Shown here piece after piece: positions 32,945 through 43,705 of a stretch of 64,000 nucleotides of DNA; the stretch's first letter is position 1; every line of letters begins with the position of its first letter. The translations under genes were made by a program, and so were the position numbers. Below the pieces are notes generated by a model. That model did no database searches. It was given only the letters and a program-made list of their open reading frames with translations, and was not told the origin of the DNA. Source of the stretch: CBDDGJ01 sp965227805 (lineage in GTDB: Bacteria > Pseudomonadota > Alphaproteobacteria > RS24); assembly GCA_965227805.1 (NCBI GenBank), contig CBDDGJ010000001.1, positions 1 to 64,000 on the forward strand, written 5' to 3'.

Positions 32945-34226
32945 GGATCGTATTTTTAACAATCTTTATGGGCAGGAGCGTGCCGCGATTGGCGACGCAA
33001 AAAAGCGTGGTGACTGGGACAAAACAGCGGTTTTGGTCAAAAAGGGGCGCGACTGGATTATTGATGAAGTAAAAGCCTCGGGGTTGCGCGGGCGCGGCGG
33101 GGCAGGGTTTCCCACAGGGCTTAAATGGTCTTTTATGCCGAAAGAGACGGATGGCAGACCTCATTATCTTGTGGTTAATGCCGATGAATCTGAACCGGGC
33201 ACCTGTAAGGACCGCGACATTTTGCGCCATGAACCGCATAAATTGATTGAAGGCTGCCTATTGGCAGGTTTCGCTATGGGGGCGCATGTGGGCTATATTT
33301 ATGTGCGCGGTGAATTTATCCGTGAGCGTGAGGCGTTACAACGGGCAGTTGATGAGGCCTATGCAGCTGGTTTCTTAGGAAAAAATGCAGCAAAATCAGG
33401 GTGGGATTTTGACCTCTATGTGCATCATGGAGCGGGTGCCTATATTTGTGGGGAGGAAACAGCCCTTATTGAAAGTCTGGAAGGTAAAAAGGGAATGCCG
33501 CGCTTAAAGCCACCTTTTCCGGCAAATGTGGGGCTTTATGGATGTCCGACAACGGTCAATAATGTTGAAAGCATTGCCGTTGTGCCAACGATTTTGCGGC
33601 GCGGCGCGGCATGGTTTTCCGCGCTTGGCCGCGAGGGCAATACGGGAACAAAACTATTTTGTATCTCAGGTCATGTCGAACGCCCCTGTAATGTTGAAGA
33701 AGAAATGGGGATTCCCCTAAAGGAACTCATCGAAAAACATTGCGGCGGTGTGCGTGGCGGGTGGGATAATTTGCTGGCAGTTATTCCGGGTGGATCATCC
33801 GTGCCACTTATCCCTAAGGAGATATGCGATACGGTTTTAATGGATTTTGATAGCCTTAAAGATGTGCAATCCGGCTTGGGAACGGCGGCAGTGATTGTGA
33901 TGGATAAGTCGACAGATATTATCAAAGCGATTGCGCGTTTATCTTATTTTTATAAACATGAAAGTTGTGGCCAATGCACACCATGTCGTGAGGGAACGGG
34001 GTGGATGTGGCGCGTTATGGAACGCCTGGCAGCAGGGAATGCACAGCCCAAAGAAATAGATGTGCTGTTTAATGTCACCAAACAAATTGAGGGGCATACA
34101 ATTTGTGCGCTTGGCGATGCCGCCGCATGGCCGGTGCAGGGGCTTATTCGTCATTTCCGACCAGAAATTGAAGCGCGCATAGCGCAAAAAGGCAATATGT
34201 CTCTCGCTACGGAGGCTGCCGAATGA
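32931..34226 (+). CDS. nuoF: NADH-quinone oxidoreductase subunit F
   Basis: 431 aa, the NADH- and FMN-binding subunit. GRGGAGFPTGLKW (FMN), GAGAYICGEETALIESLEGK (NADH) and the [4Fe-4S] ligands SCGQCTPCREG plus a Cys in TICALGDAA are present. The ATG at 32931 directly follows a GTG at 32928; AAGGAAAA serves either. It overlaps nuoE by 14 bases. Confidence 0.97.
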   Translation: MLQDKDRIFNNLYGQERAAIGDAKKRGDWDKTAVLVKKGRDWIIDEVKASGLRGRGGAGFPTGLKWSFMPKETDGRPHYLVVNADESEPGTCKDRDILRHEPHKLIEGCLLAGFAMGAHVGYIYVRGEFIREREALQRAVDEAYAAGFLGKNAAKSGWDFDLYVHHGAGAYICGEETALIESLEGKKGMPRLKPPFPANVGLYGCPTTVNNVESIAVVPTILRRGAAWFSALGREGNTGTKLFCISGHVERPCNVEEEMGIPLKELIEKHCGGVRGGWDNLLAVIPGGSSVPLIPKEICDTVLMDFDSLKDVQSGLGTAAVIVMDKSTDIIKAIARLSYFYKHESCGQCTPCREGTGWMWRVMERLAAGNAQPKEIDVLFNVTKQIEGHTICALGDAAAWPVQGLIRHFRPEIEARIAQKGNMSLATEAAE

Positions 34227-36280
34227 GCGATAAAATTACCGTAACCATTGATGGCAAAACCCTTGCGCTTGCACCGGGAATAACCATTCTGCAAGCCTGT
34301 GAAGCTGCAGGCGTTGAAGTGCCGCGTTTTTGTTATCATGAACGCTTATCGATTGCGGGTAATTGTCGCATGTGTCTGGTGGAGGTGGAAAATGCACCCA
34401 AGCCGGTTGCGAGCTGTGCAATGCCAATTGCGCCTGATATGACAGTGCATACAAAAAGCGATATGGTTAAACAGGCGCGTGAAGGGGTTATGGAGTTTTT
34501 ACTGATTAACCATCCGCTGGATTGCCCAATTTGCGATCAGGGCGGTGAATGTGATTTACAGGATCAAGCCCTTGGCTTTGGTGGAGATTATAGCCGCTTT
34601 GACGATAATAAACGCGCGGTTGAAGAAAAAAATATGGGACCCCTCATCAAAACGGTTATGACGCGCTGTATTCATTGCACGCGTTGTGTCCGGTTTGCGC
34701 ATGAAGTGGCGGGCACTTCGGAAATCGGTGCGATCGGGCGGGGTGAGGATATGGAAATTACCGCGCTTAGTGATATGGTTATGTCCGAGCTTTCCGGCAA
34801 TGTGATTGATTTATGCCCCGTTGGGGCGTTGACCTCTAAACCCTTTGCCTTTACGGCGCGCTCCTGGGAGTTACGTAAAACCGAAACCATAGATGTTATG
34901 GATGCTATGGGCGCACATATTCGGGTTGATGCAAGGGGGCGTGAAATCATGCGCATTATGCCACGCGCCTGTGATGATATAAATGAAGAATGGCTAGGGG
35001 ATAAATCACGCTTTGTGTGGGATGGTCTTAATCGCCAGCGTTTGGATACGCCTTATGTGCGTAAGGATGGAAAATTAACACCTGTAAATTGGGATGAGGC
35101 TTTTTCAGCCATAGCCGCTAGGGTTAAAGGAAAAGGCGATAAAGTGGCAGCCATTGCAGGGGATTTGGCCTGCGCGGAAAGTTTGCAAGCCTTGAAAGAT
35201 TTAATGAATATGCTGGGCTCACCGCATATGGATTGCCGGCAGGATGGCGCAAAATTATCCGGGCCACGCGGACATTATTTGTTTAATAGTGGCATTGCCG
35301 GCATTGATGTGGCAGATGCTATTTTACTTATCGGCACCAATCCGCGCCTTGAGGCATCGGTGTTAAATGCGCGTATTCGCAAGCGTTGGCTTGAAGGGGG
35401 GATAGAGATTGGGCTTATCGGTAAATATGCAGATTTAACCTATGAGCTAACCCATATAGGGGAAAGTGCTGACCTGATTGACGCCGTCGCAAGTGGTGGG
35501 CATGCTTTTTCGCAAACGCTAAAGCGGGCAAAACGCCCGATGGTGATTGTTGGGCAGGGGGCGCTTATGCGTTCAGACGGGGAAAGTGTTTTATCCGCAG
35601 CGCTAAATTTGGCCGATAAAATGAATATGGTTAGCGAAAGCTGGAACGGATTTAATATTTTACATGATGCAGCTGCGCGTGTTGCGGGGTTGGATTTAGG
35701 TGTGCTCCCCGGTGAAGGGGGGTTGGATTGTGCGGGAATTTTGAGTGAGGCACAAACCGGCACGGTCGAAACGGTGCTTTTATTGGGAGCAGATGAAATT
35801 GATATGCAGGCGCTGGATAATGCATTTACCATATATATCGGCACGCATGGGGATGCGGGGGCGCATGCGGCTGATGTTATTTTGCCAGGCGCGACCTATA
35901 CCGAAAAACAAGCGCTTTATGTGAATATGGAAGGTCGTGTACAAATGACAAGCCGTGCGGTTTTTCCGCCTGGTGAGGCACGCGAGGAGTGGAAAATTTT
36001 GCGTGCTCTTTCGGCTTATATTGGCGCGGCATTACCTTATGATAATGTGGATGCATTGCGGGCACATATATACGCGCAGGCACCCCATTTTGACGACTTA
36101 AATGCGCGCAAAGTAGATAATAACATGACAGTGCCAACAGCGAAGCGCTCTTATCTTAAAAAGGCTTTAGGCATAAAAAATAATCATTATTACCAAACAA
36201 ACCCGATTGCCCGTGCATCGCATACATTGGCACAATGTGCACAATTAAAGTCAGAAAACAAGGGTATCGGTAATGGATAA
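34223..36280 (+). CDS. nuoG: NADH-quinone oxidoreductase subunit G
   Basis: 685 aa. The N-terminal [2Fe-2S] ferredoxin domain (CYHERLSIAGNCRMC) is followed by the His-Cys3 cluster (HPLDCPICDQGGECDLQ) and a [4Fe-4S] region (CIHCTRCVRF). A molybdopterin-oxidoreductase-like domain without the cofactor completes it. It is the electron-wire subunit of the peripheral arm. It overlaps nuoF by four and nuoH by eight bases. Confidence 0.96.
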   Translation: MSDKITVTIDGKTLALAPGITILQACEAAGVEVPRFCYHERLSIAGNCRMCLVEVENAPKPVASCAMPIAPDMTVHTKSDMVKQAREGVMEFLLINHPLDCPICDQGGECDLQDQALGFGGDYSRFDDNKRAVEEKNMGPLIKTVMTRCIHCTRCVRFAHEVAGTSEIGAIGRGEDMEITALSDMVMSELSGNVIDLCPVGALTSKPFAFTARSWELRKTETIDVMDAMGAHIRVDARGREIMRIMPRACDDINEEWLGDKSRFVWDGLNRQRLDTPYVRKDGKLTPVNWDEAFSAIAARVKGKGDKVAAIAGDLACAESLQALKDLMNMLGSPHMDCRQDGAKLSGPRGHYLFNSGIAGIDVADAILLIGTNPRLEASVLNARIRKRWLEGGIEIGLIGKYADLTYELTHIGESADLIDAVASGGHAFSQTLKRAKRPMVIVGQGALMRSDGESVLSAALNLADKMNMVSESWNGFNILHDAAARVAGLDLGVLPGEGGLDCAGILSEAQTGTVETVLLLGADEIDMQALDNAFTIYIGTHGDAGAHAADVILPGATYTEKQALYVNMEGRVQMTSRAVFPPGEAREEWKILRALSAYIGAALPYDNVDALRAHIYAQAPHFDDLNARKVDNNMTVPTAKRSYLKKALGIKNNHYYQTNPIARASHTLAQCAQLKSENKGIGNG

Positions 36281-37283
36281 TATGCTGTTCAACGATTATA
36301 TATGGCCGGTATTTCTGGTGGTTGCACATAGCATGGCATTGATTTTGGCTTTGCTTATTTCGCTTGCCTTTTTCATGTATGCCGACCGTAAGATATGGGC
36401 GGCGGTGCATTTGCGGCGTGGCCCGAATGTGGTCGGCCCGTTTGGGTTATTGCAAAGTTTTGCTGATATTTTCAAATATTTGGTAAAGGAAGTCACCATT
36501 CCGACCAATGCCAATAAGTTTGTTTTTTTGCTTGCGCCTTTTATCACAATGTTTCTGGCTTTACTTGGCTGGGCGGTGATCCCGGTAAATGAAGGCTGGG
36601 TTGTGGCGGACATCAATATCGGTATTATGTTTATTTTTGCCGTGTCTTCGCTCGGGGTTTACGGTGTGATTATGGGCGGCTGGGCGTCTAATTCAAAATA
36701 TCCATTTTTAGGCGCGCTACGTTCTGCGGCGCAAATGGTGTCTTATGAAGTATCGCTTGGCTTGGTGATCATTACGGTGTTGCTATGTGTCGGCTCGCTT
36801 AATTTGAGTGATATTGTGCGCGCTCAAAATACGGTGTGGTTTGCCATACCCTTATTTCCGATGTTTGTGGTGTTTTTTATTTCGGCTTTGGCAGAAACAA
36901 ATCGCCCCCCCTTTGATTTGCCGGAGGCTGAATCCGAACTTGTTGCCGGTTTTATGACCGAATATTCTTCCACCCCCTATGTGGTGTTTATGATCGGGGA
37001 GTTGGCAAATATTATTCTTATGTGCGCCATGGGCACAATTTTATTTCTGGGGGGGTGGCTGCCTCCAGTTGATATAGCGCCTTTTAATATGGTGCCGGGT
37101 GTTATATGGTTTATCGGAAAAATATGTTTTCTGTTTTTTATATTTTCGCTTGTCAAGGTGATCGTGCCGCGCTACCGCTATGATCAGCTTATGCGTTTGG
37201 GGTGGAAAGTCTTTTTGCCCTTTTCGCTTTTATGGGTTGTTCTGACGGCTGGTTTCTTACAATTTTTTCATTTGGTGCCATAG
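36273..37283 (+). CDS. nuoH: NADH-quinone oxidoreductase subunit H
   Basis: 336 aa, eight-helix membrane subunit next to the quinone chamber. It has the conserved RRGPNVVGPFGLLQ and ALAETNRPPFDLPEAESELVAGF-type segments. Confidence 0.96.
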   Translation: MDNMLFNDYIWPVFLVVAHSMALILALLISLAFFMYADRKIWAAVHLRRGPNVVGPFGLLQSFADIFKYLVKEVTIPTNANKFVFLLAPFITMFLALLGWAVIPVNEGWVVADINIGIMFIFAVSSLGVYGVIMGGWASNSKYPFLGALRSAAQMVSYEVSLGLVIITVLLCVGSLNLSDIVRAQNTVWFAIPLFPMFVVFFISALAETNRPPFDLPEAESELVAGFMTEYSSTPYVVFMIGELANIILMCAMGTILFLGGWLPPVDIAPFNMVPGVIWFIGKICFLFFIFSLVKVIVPRYRYDQLMRLGWKVFLPFSLLWVVLTAGFLQFFHLVP

Positions 37284-37305
37284 GTCTTTAGAAAGGGATA
37301 TTTTA

Positions 37306-37797
37306 ATGTCATGGCTTAAACACACATTAGGAAGTTTGTTATTGCTGGAGTTTCTATCCGCTTTTATTTTGGCTATGCGATATTTTTTCAAACCAAAAAT
37401 GACAGTAAACTACCCTTATGAAAAAGGTCCGCTTAGCCCGCGGTTTCGGGGTGAACATGCTTTGCGCCGTTATCCGAATGGGGAGGAACGCTGTATTGCA
37501 TGTAAATTATGCGAAGCTATTTGTCCGGCGCAGGCCATTACCATTGAAGCCGGTCCGCGTAATAATGACGGCACGCGGCGCACGCTTCGCTATGATATTG
37601 ATATGGTGAAATGCATTTATTGTGGCCTATGTCAGGAGGCGTGCCCGGTCGATGCGATTGTTGAGGGACCGAATTTTGAATTTGCCACACAAACGCGCGA
37701 AGAGCTTATTTATGATAAAGAAAAATTACTCGCAAATGGCGACAGGTGGGAAAGCGAGATTGCGAAAAATATCGCGTTAGACGCACCTTATCGCTAG
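37306..37797 (+). CDS. nuoI: NADH-quinone oxidoreductase subunit I
   Basis: 163 aa, two [4Fe-4S] clusters (CIACKLCEAICP and CIYCGLCQEACPVDAI). An N-terminal amphipathic helix anchors it to the membrane. It connects NuoG to NuoB. Confidence 0.97.
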   Translation: MSWLKHTLGSLLLLEFLSAFILAMRYFFKPKMTVNYPYEKGPLSPRFRGEHALRRYPNGEERCIACKLCEAICPAQAITIEAGPRNNDGTRRTLRYDIDMVKCIYCGLCQEACPVDAIVEGPNFEFATQTREELIYDKEKLLANGDRWESEIAKNIALDAPYR

Positions 37798-37808
37798 ATG
37801 GATATAAA

Positions 37809-38411
37809 ATGAATCTTGTAAGTTTAGCCTTTTATCTGTTTTCCATTATTAGCGTTGCAAGCGCTTTTATGGTGATTGCGTCACGCAATCCTGTCTATTC
37901 GGTTTTATTTTTAATTTTGACCTTTTTTAATGTAGCCGGATTATTTGTGCTGGTTGGGGCAGAGTTTTTAGCCGTATTACTGGTTGTGGTTTATGTCGGT
38001 GCGGTTGCGATTTTATTTTTATTCGTTGTTATGATGCTGGATATTGATATTGTGCAAATGCGTGCCGGTTTTTTACAATATATGCCGGTTGGCGCAACTA
38101 TCGGGCTTATTTTGCTGGTTGAGCTGATTTTAGTTTTCACCACAGCATTCTATACAGATGCGAACCTAGTGCCGCAAGCAACTCCGCCGGGAATGAGTAA
38201 TGTAGAGGCTTTGGGGCGGGTTTTATATACGGATTATATTTATTATTTCCAAGCCGCCGGTGCAATTTTGCTTGTGGCAATGATTGGGGCGATTGTTTTA
38301 ACATTTCGTTATCACCCGAATCCGCGCAAACAAAATATCGCGGCGCAAAATGCAAGGCGGCGCGCGGATGGCGTAAAATTGGTGGATGTCAAACCCGGGG
38401 ATGGGTTATGA
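37809..38411 (+). CDS. nuoJ: NADH-quinone oxidoreductase subunit J
   Basis: 200 aa from MNLVSLAFYLF; the reading frame is open back to 37746, but that part is a shadow of nuoI. Five membrane helices with the conserved VGAVAILFLFVVMMLDI segment. It takes part in coupling to proton pumping. Confidence 0.94.
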   Translation: MNLVSLAFYLFSIISVASAFMVIASRNPVYSVLFLILTFFNVAGLFVLVGAEFLAVLLVVVYVGAVAILFLFVVMMLDIDIVQMRAGFLQYMPVGATIGLILLVELILVFTTAFYTDANLVPQATPPGMSNVEALGRVLYTDYIYYFQAAGAILLVAMIGAIVLTFRYHPNPRKQNIAAQNARRRADGVKLVDVKPGDGL

Positions 38412-38438
38412 AACTGACTTATATAGGACGTGTATAAT

Positions 38439-38747
38439 ATGGGTATAGGATTAACGCATTATCTGACCTTGGCGGCAATTATATTTACCATAGGTGTGTT
38501 TGGCGTGTTTTTGAATCGCAAAAATGTAATCATTATTCTTATGGCCATAGAGCTTATGTTGCTTGCGGTAAATATTAACCTTGTTGCATTTTCGGCTTAT
38601 CTCGGAAATATAACAGGGCAGGTCTTTTCCTTGCTTGTGCTTACAGTTGCAGCGGCAGAAGCGGCAATCGGGCTTGCGATTTTGGTTGTTTATTTTCGCA
38701 ATCGTGGCAGCATTACCATTGAAGATATTAGCCAAATGCGCGGTTAG
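38439..38747 (+). CDS. nuoK: NADH-quinone oxidoreductase subunit K
   Basis: 102 aa, three helices, with the conserved membrane Glu in IELMLLAVNINLV and AAAEAAIGLAILV. AGGACG lies about 9 bases before the ATG at 38439; a GTG at 38430 is less likely. Confidence 0.95.
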   Translation: MGIGLTHYLTLAAIIFTIGVFGVFLNRKNVIIILMAIELMLLAVNINLVAFSAYLGNITGQVFSLLVLTVAAAEAAIGLAILVVYFRNRGSITIEDISQMRG

Positions 38748-38774
38748 CCAGATATTAAGAACAGGAAGACAAAT

Positions 38775-40703
38775 ATGTTGCATGCCATATTATTTTTACC
38801 CCTTGCTGGCGCCGTGATAGCAGGCTTTTTTGGTCGTTTTATCGGTGCGCGGGCAAGCGCGCTTATAACCAGTATATTTTTAAGTATTGCGGCCATTTTA
38901 TCATGGCATGTATTGATAACGCTTATATCCACCGGTGAGACGGGTAGCGTAAAAATATTGGACTGGATTCATTCGGGCGATCTTGTGCTTGATTGGTATT
39001 TCCGCCTTGATATGCTAAGCGCAGTCATGCTGGTTGTGGTAAATAGCGTATCGGCTTTGGTGCATATCTATTCCATTGGCTATATGAGCCATGATCCCGA
39101 TAGACCACGTTTTTTTGCCTATTTATCGCTCTTTACCTTTATGATGCTGGCTTTGGTGACGGCAGATAATTTTTTACAGCTTTTCTTTGGCTGGGAAGGC
39201 GTTGGGCTTGCCTCTTACTTATTGATCGGGTTCTGGTTCAAAAAAACATCGGCAAATAATGCAGCGATTAAGGCCTTTGTGGTCAATCGGGTAGGAGACT
39301 TTGGTTTGATTTTAGGTATGGCGGCTATTTATTTCACCGTTGGGTCGCTTGATTTTGATATTGTTTTTGCATCTGCCTTTGCCCTGGCGCAGGGGCAATT
39401 TGAATTTTTATCCATGACGGTGCCAAGCCTCACGGCAATTTGCCTGCTTCTATTTATGGGGGCAATGGGAAAGTCGGCACAGTTTTTTCTGCATACATGG
39501 CTTCCCGATGCAATGGAAGGGCCTACGCCGGTTTCGGCGCTTATTCATGCGGCCACTATGGTGACAGCCGGTGTATTTTTGCTTGCGCGATGCTCTCCAC
39601 TTTTTGAATTATCGCAAACGGCATTAAATGTTGTTATTGTGATGGGGGCGCTTACCGCCTTTTTTGCGGCAACGATTGGGCTTGTGCAAAATGATATTAA
39701 GCGGGTTATTGCCTATTCAACCTGCTCGCAATTAGGCTATATGTTTGTAGCACTTGGCGTAGGGGCTTACCAAATTGCGCTCTTTCACCTGTTTACACAT
39801 GCTTTTTTCAAAGCATTACTGTTTTTGGGTGCCGGTTCGGTTATTCATGCTATGGGCAATGAGCAAGATATGCGTAAAATGGGGGGGCTCAGCACATTTA
39901 TTCCGATAAGTTGGGTGCTTATGCTTATTGGCACATTGGCACTTACTGGTTTTCCGCTTACGGCAGGTTATTTCTCGAAAGATGCCATTATCGAAGCAGC
40001 CTTTATATCGCATAGTGCACCCCATATGTTTAGCTTTGCTTTATTGGTTGTCGCGGCGGCGTTCACCTCTTTTTATTCTTGGCGACTTATTTTTCTTACC
40101 TTTCATGGGCAACCGCGCTGCACCAATGAAGTGTTAAACCGTGTTCATGAAAGCCCTCTGGTTATGCTGGTGCCGCTTATTTTGCTGGCATTTGGGGCTT
40201 TGGCGGCGGGGTATATATTCGCGCCTTATTTTATCGGGGCGCATCAGGCAGATTTCTGGCAAGGCAGTATTTTTGTAGCCGAAAATAACCATATTTTACG
40301 TGATATACATACAGTGCCCTTATGGGTGAAACTTGCGCCTCTTATTATGATGCTGCTTGGGTTTTTGGGTGCCTGGTTATGTTATATAAAGTTTCCGTCT
40401 GTGCCAGCAGCGATTGCGGGTGAGCATGATTTAGCTTACAAATTTTTACTACATAAATGGTATTTTGATGAGCTTTACCATTTCATTTTTGTGCGTCCTC
40501 TTGGCGGTGTGGCGCGGTTTTTATGGAAAAAAGGTGATGGTCGTGTGATAGATGGTATCGGGCCAGATGGTGTTGCCGCTTTGGTTGAGCGCGCAACATC
40601 AATGATTGTGCGCTTGCAAACAGGATATGTATATCATTATGCATTTGCGATGCTTCTGGGTGTTGCCGCTTTGGTAAGCTGGTTTATGTTGGGGATTAAG
40701 TAA
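38775..40703 (+). CDS. nuoL: NADH-quinone oxidoreductase subunit L
   Basis: 642 aa, antiporter-like proton-pumping subunit with about 16 helices and the long lateral helix at its C-terminal end. Conserved GWEGVGLASYLLIGFW and HAATMVTAGVFLLAR are present. It is the distal end of the membrane arm. Confidence 0.96.
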   Translation: MLHAILFLPLAGAVIAGFFGRFIGARASALITSIFLSIAAILSWHVLITLISTGETGSVKILDWIHSGDLVLDWYFRLDMLSAVMLVVVNSVSALVHIYSIGYMSHDPDRPRFFAYLSLFTFMMLALVTADNFLQLFFGWEGVGLASYLLIGFWFKKTSANNAAIKAFVVNRVGDFGLILGMAAIYFTVGSLDFDIVFASAFALAQGQFEFLSMTVPSLTAICLLLFMGAMGKSAQFFLHTWLPDAMEGPTPVSALIHAATMVTAGVFLLARCSPLFELSQTALNVVIVMGALTAFFAATIGLVQNDIKRVIAYSTCSQLGYMFVALGVGAYQIALFHLFTHAFFKALLFLGAGSVIHAMGNEQDMRKMGGLSTFIPISWVLMLIGTLALTGFPLTAGYFSKDAIIEAAFISHSAPHMFSFALLVVAAAFTSFYSWRLIFLTFHGQPRCTNEVLNRVHESPLVMLVPLILLAFGALAAGYIFAPYFIGAHQADFWQGSIFVAENNHILRDIHTVPLWVKLAPLIMMLLGFLGAWLCYIKFPSVPAAIAGEHDLAYKFLLHKWYFDELYHFIFVRPLGGVARFLWKKGDGRVIDGIGPDGVAALVERATSMIVRLQTGYVYHYAFAMLLGVAALVSWFMLGIK

Positions 40704-42218
40704 ATGACGAATTGGCCTATTCTCTCAACCATTACATTTTTACCCCTTTTCGGCGCATTATTTATTTTTCTCATTCGTGGCGATGAAGCAACCATTGCAC
40801 GTAATAGTAAGGCCGTCGCCCTTTGGACGAGCTTTATCACCCTTGTTTTAACTATCTTCATGGTAGGTGCTTTTGATGGCACACGCGCCGATATGCAATT
40901 TGTTGAACGGGTAAGATGGTTGGGGGGCGGCATTGATTATGCAATGGGGGTTGATGGTATTTCATTGCTCTTTATTGTGCTTACGGCATCACTTATGCCG
41001 TTATGTATTTTGGCAAGCTGGCAAAGTATCACCTACCGCGTGCGTGAATATATGCTTGCCTTTTTGATTTTAGAAACATTGATGATCGGTGTGTTTTGCG
41101 CGATGGATCTGGTATTATTTTATCTTTTCTTTGAAGGTGGCCTTATTCCGATGTTTTTAATTATCGGCATCTGGGGGGGAGAACGGCGCGTTTATGCTGG
41201 TTTCAAATTTTTCCTATATACGCTGCTTGGGTCGGTTTTAATGTTGCTTGCGATTATGGTGATGTATTGGCAAACGGGAACAACCTATATTCCTGACCTC
41301 ATGGCATATCCATTTGCATCTGACATACAAATATGGCTATGGCTTGCTTTTTTCGCGTCTTTTGCAGTGAAAATGCCGATGTGGCCAGTGCATACATGGC
41401 TGCCAGATGCGCATGTAGAAGCACCGACAGCAGGGTCGATGATCCTTGCCGGCATTTTATTGAAAATGGGGGGCTATGGGTTTTTACGCTTTTCCTTGCC
41501 TATGTTTCCGATCGCTTCGGATTATTTTGCGCCCTTTATATTCTTTTTAAGCGCGGTTGCAATTATTTATGCGTCGCTGGTTGCCTTTGCGCAGGAAGAT
41601 ATGAAAAAACTTATCGCCTATTCATCCGTTGCCCATATGGGGTTTGTCACTATGGGTATATTTGCAGCAACCACGCAAGGGGTGCAAGGCGCGGTGTTCC
41701 AGATGTTGTCACATGGGTGGGTTTCGGCAGCCTTATTCTTTTGTGTCGGGGTGATTTATGACCGCATGCATACGCGTGATATTTCTGCCTATGGCGGGCT
41801 TGCGACCAGAATGCCGATTTACGCGACATTTTTCATGCTATTTACAATGGCAAATGTTGGTTTGCCGGGCACATCGGGTTTTGTTGGCGAGTTTCTCACA
41901 ATTTTAGGAACATTTCAGATAAGCACATGGACAGCCCTTTTTGCCGCAAGCGGTGTTATTTTTTCTGCCATATACGCACTTACGCTTTATCGGCGTGTAA
42001 GTTTTGGAACGATAGATAATGAATCTCTTATTGATATTTCCGATATGAATATGCGTGAAATCGGAATTATGTTACCCCTTGCGCTTGCAACTGTGCTATT
42101 TGGCATTTGGCCGGTTTTCATATTGGATGACATTACGGCTGCTTCAATTGAGCTACTTCTGAGCCAATATCACGATGCTTTGGTTGTGCATAGTTCGGGT
42201 GTTTTAAGTGTGGAATAG
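40704..42218 (+). CDS. nuoM: NADH-quinone oxidoreductase subunit M
   Basis: 504 aa antiporter-like pump subunit. It has FFEGGLIPMFLIIGIWGG, a key Lys in the KMPMWPVHTWLPDAHVEAPT-type loop, and KLIAYSSVAHMGF. It starts directly after the nuoL stop. Confidence 0.96.
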   Translation: MTNWPILSTITFLPLFGALFIFLIRGDEATIARNSKAVALWTSFITLVLTIFMVGAFDGTRADMQFVERVRWLGGGIDYAMGVDGISLLFIVLTASLMPLCILASWQSITYRVREYMLAFLILETLMIGVFCAMDLVLFYLFFEGGLIPMFLIIGIWGGERRVYAGFKFFLYTLLGSVLMLLAIMVMYWQTGTTYIPDLMAYPFASDIQIWLWLAFFASFAVKMPMWPVHTWLPDAHVEAPTAGSMILAGILLKMGGYGFLRFSLPMFPIASDYFAPFIFFLSAVAIIYASLVAFAQEDMKKLIAYSSVAHMGFVTMGIFAATTQGVQGAVFQMLSHGWVSAALFFCVGVIYDRMHTRDISAYGGLATRMPIYATFFMLFTMANVGLPGTSGFVGEFLTILGTFQISTWTALFAASGVIFSAIYALTLYRRVSFGTIDNESLIDISDMNMREIGIMLPLALATVLFGIWPVFILDDITAASIELLLSQYHDALVVHSSGVLSVE

Positions 42219-42226
42219 GGGGGGAT

Positions 42227-43705
42227 ATGTTTACTGATATATTTGCCATTTTGCCTGAATTAACTCTATTTCTTGTGGCAATGGGCTTGCTTATGGTTGG
42301 TGCATTCCGCAATTCGGTCTCACTTATATCGATGAATTGGGCAGCAATAGGCGGGCTTGCCCTTGCAATTATTTTTAGCCTCATACAAAGCGGTGCGCCG
42401 CTTATGGCATTTCAAAACACCTTTATTGTTAACGAGTTTACGCATTTTATCAAAATCGTGATTTACTTTACGGTCATTATCGCTTTGCTGCTTTCTACAG
42501 GCTTTATGCTTAAAGAAAAAATCGCACGCTTTGAATATCCTGTTTTGGTGTTGCTGGCAGCAACGGGTATGGGGATGATGGTGTCGGCGAATGACCTGAT
42601 CGCTATGTATTTGGGCATAGAGCTGCAAAGTCTGACGCTTTATGTGTTGGCCGCCATCCACCGCGATTCGTTGCGCGCGAGCGAAGCGAGTATGAAATAT
42701 TTTGTATTAGGTGCTTTGTCTTCTGGCATGCTGCTTTATGGATGTTCTTTGCTTTACGGATTTTCCGGCACCACAAATTTTGACTTATTAGCTACCCGTA
42801 TTTCGGGAAGCGGCGCAGATATTCCTCTATCATTTATTGTAGGCATTATTTTTGTTTTGGCAGGGCTTGCCTTCAAAATATCGGCAGTGCCGTTTCATAT
42901 GTGGACACCCGATGTCTATGAAGGGGCACCAAGTCCGGTGACGGCATTTTTTGCAGCAGCTCCCAAAATTGCAGCCATGGCACTATTGCTCAGGCTCTTG
43001 ATAACGGCATTTCCTAATGCGCTTGTGGCCTGGCAACAGATAATTGTGTTTCTTGCGATTACCAGCATGTTACTGGGGGCGTTTTCTGCTATCGGACAGC
43101 GCAATATTAAGCGGCTTATGGCTTATTCGTCTATTGGTCACATGGGGTATGCGTTAGTGGGGTTATCTACGGGGACAGTTGAAGGGATTGCCGGCGTGGC
43201 GATTTATATGGTGATTTATGGCGCCATGACGCTGGGCGCCTTTGCGTGTATTTTAGCGATGCGGCGTGATGAGACACTCGTTGAGAAAATAGATGATCTA
43301 GCAGGCTTAAGCCGACAACAACCTTTTATGTCGGCGGCATTAGCGATTTTAATGTTCTCGCTGGCAGGTATTCCACCATTGGCCGGTTTTTTCGGTAAAT
43401 TTTATGTATTTCGCGCCGCGATAGAGGCAGAGCTTTACGGGCTTGCCCTTATTGGTGTATTGGCAAGTGTGGTTGCGGCTTTTTATTATTTACGCATTGT
43501 TAAAATTCTTTATCTTGATAATACCGAAGATGAAACTTTGGATAAGATGCCGCGTGACTTATCCATTATTGCGGGGTGTATGGCAGGCTTTGCGCTCTTA
43601 TTCTTTGTCTATCCATCTGTTTTGGTTGACATTGCCTATGCAGCAGCACAGGCCCTTATTACAACCGATGAAACCATATTTGCCGTGCTTACCCTGCTAT
43701 GGTAA
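42227..43705 (+). CDS. nuoN: NADH-quinone oxidoreductase subunit N
   Basis: 492 aa antiporter-like pump subunit with GIELQSLTLYVLAA, KISAVPFHMWTPDVYEGAP and RLMAYSSIGHMGYAL. It overlaps birA by seven bases. Confidence 0.96.
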   Translation: MFTDIFAILPELTLFLVAMGLLMVGAFRNSVSLISMNWAAIGGLALAIIFSLIQSGAPLMAFQNTFIVNEFTHFIKIVIYFTVIIALLLSTGFMLKEKIARFEYPVLVLLAATGMGMMVSANDLIAMYLGIELQSLTLYVLAAIHRDSLRASEASMKYFVLGALSSGMLLYGCSLLYGFSGTTNFDLLATRISGSGADIPLSFIVGIIFVLAGLAFKISAVPFHMWTPDVYEGAPSPVTAFFAAAPKIAAMALLLRLLITAFPNALVAWQQIIVFLAITSMLLGAFSAIGQRNIKRLMAYSSIGHMGYALVGLSTGTVEGIAGVAIYMVIYGAMTLGAFACILAMRRDETLVEKIDDLAGLSRQQPFMSAALAILMFSLAGIPPLAGFFGKFYVFRAAIEAELYGLALIGVLASVVAAFYYLRIVKILYLDNTEDETLDKMPRDLSIIAGCMAGFALLFFVYPSVLVDIAYAAAQALITTDETIFAVLTLLW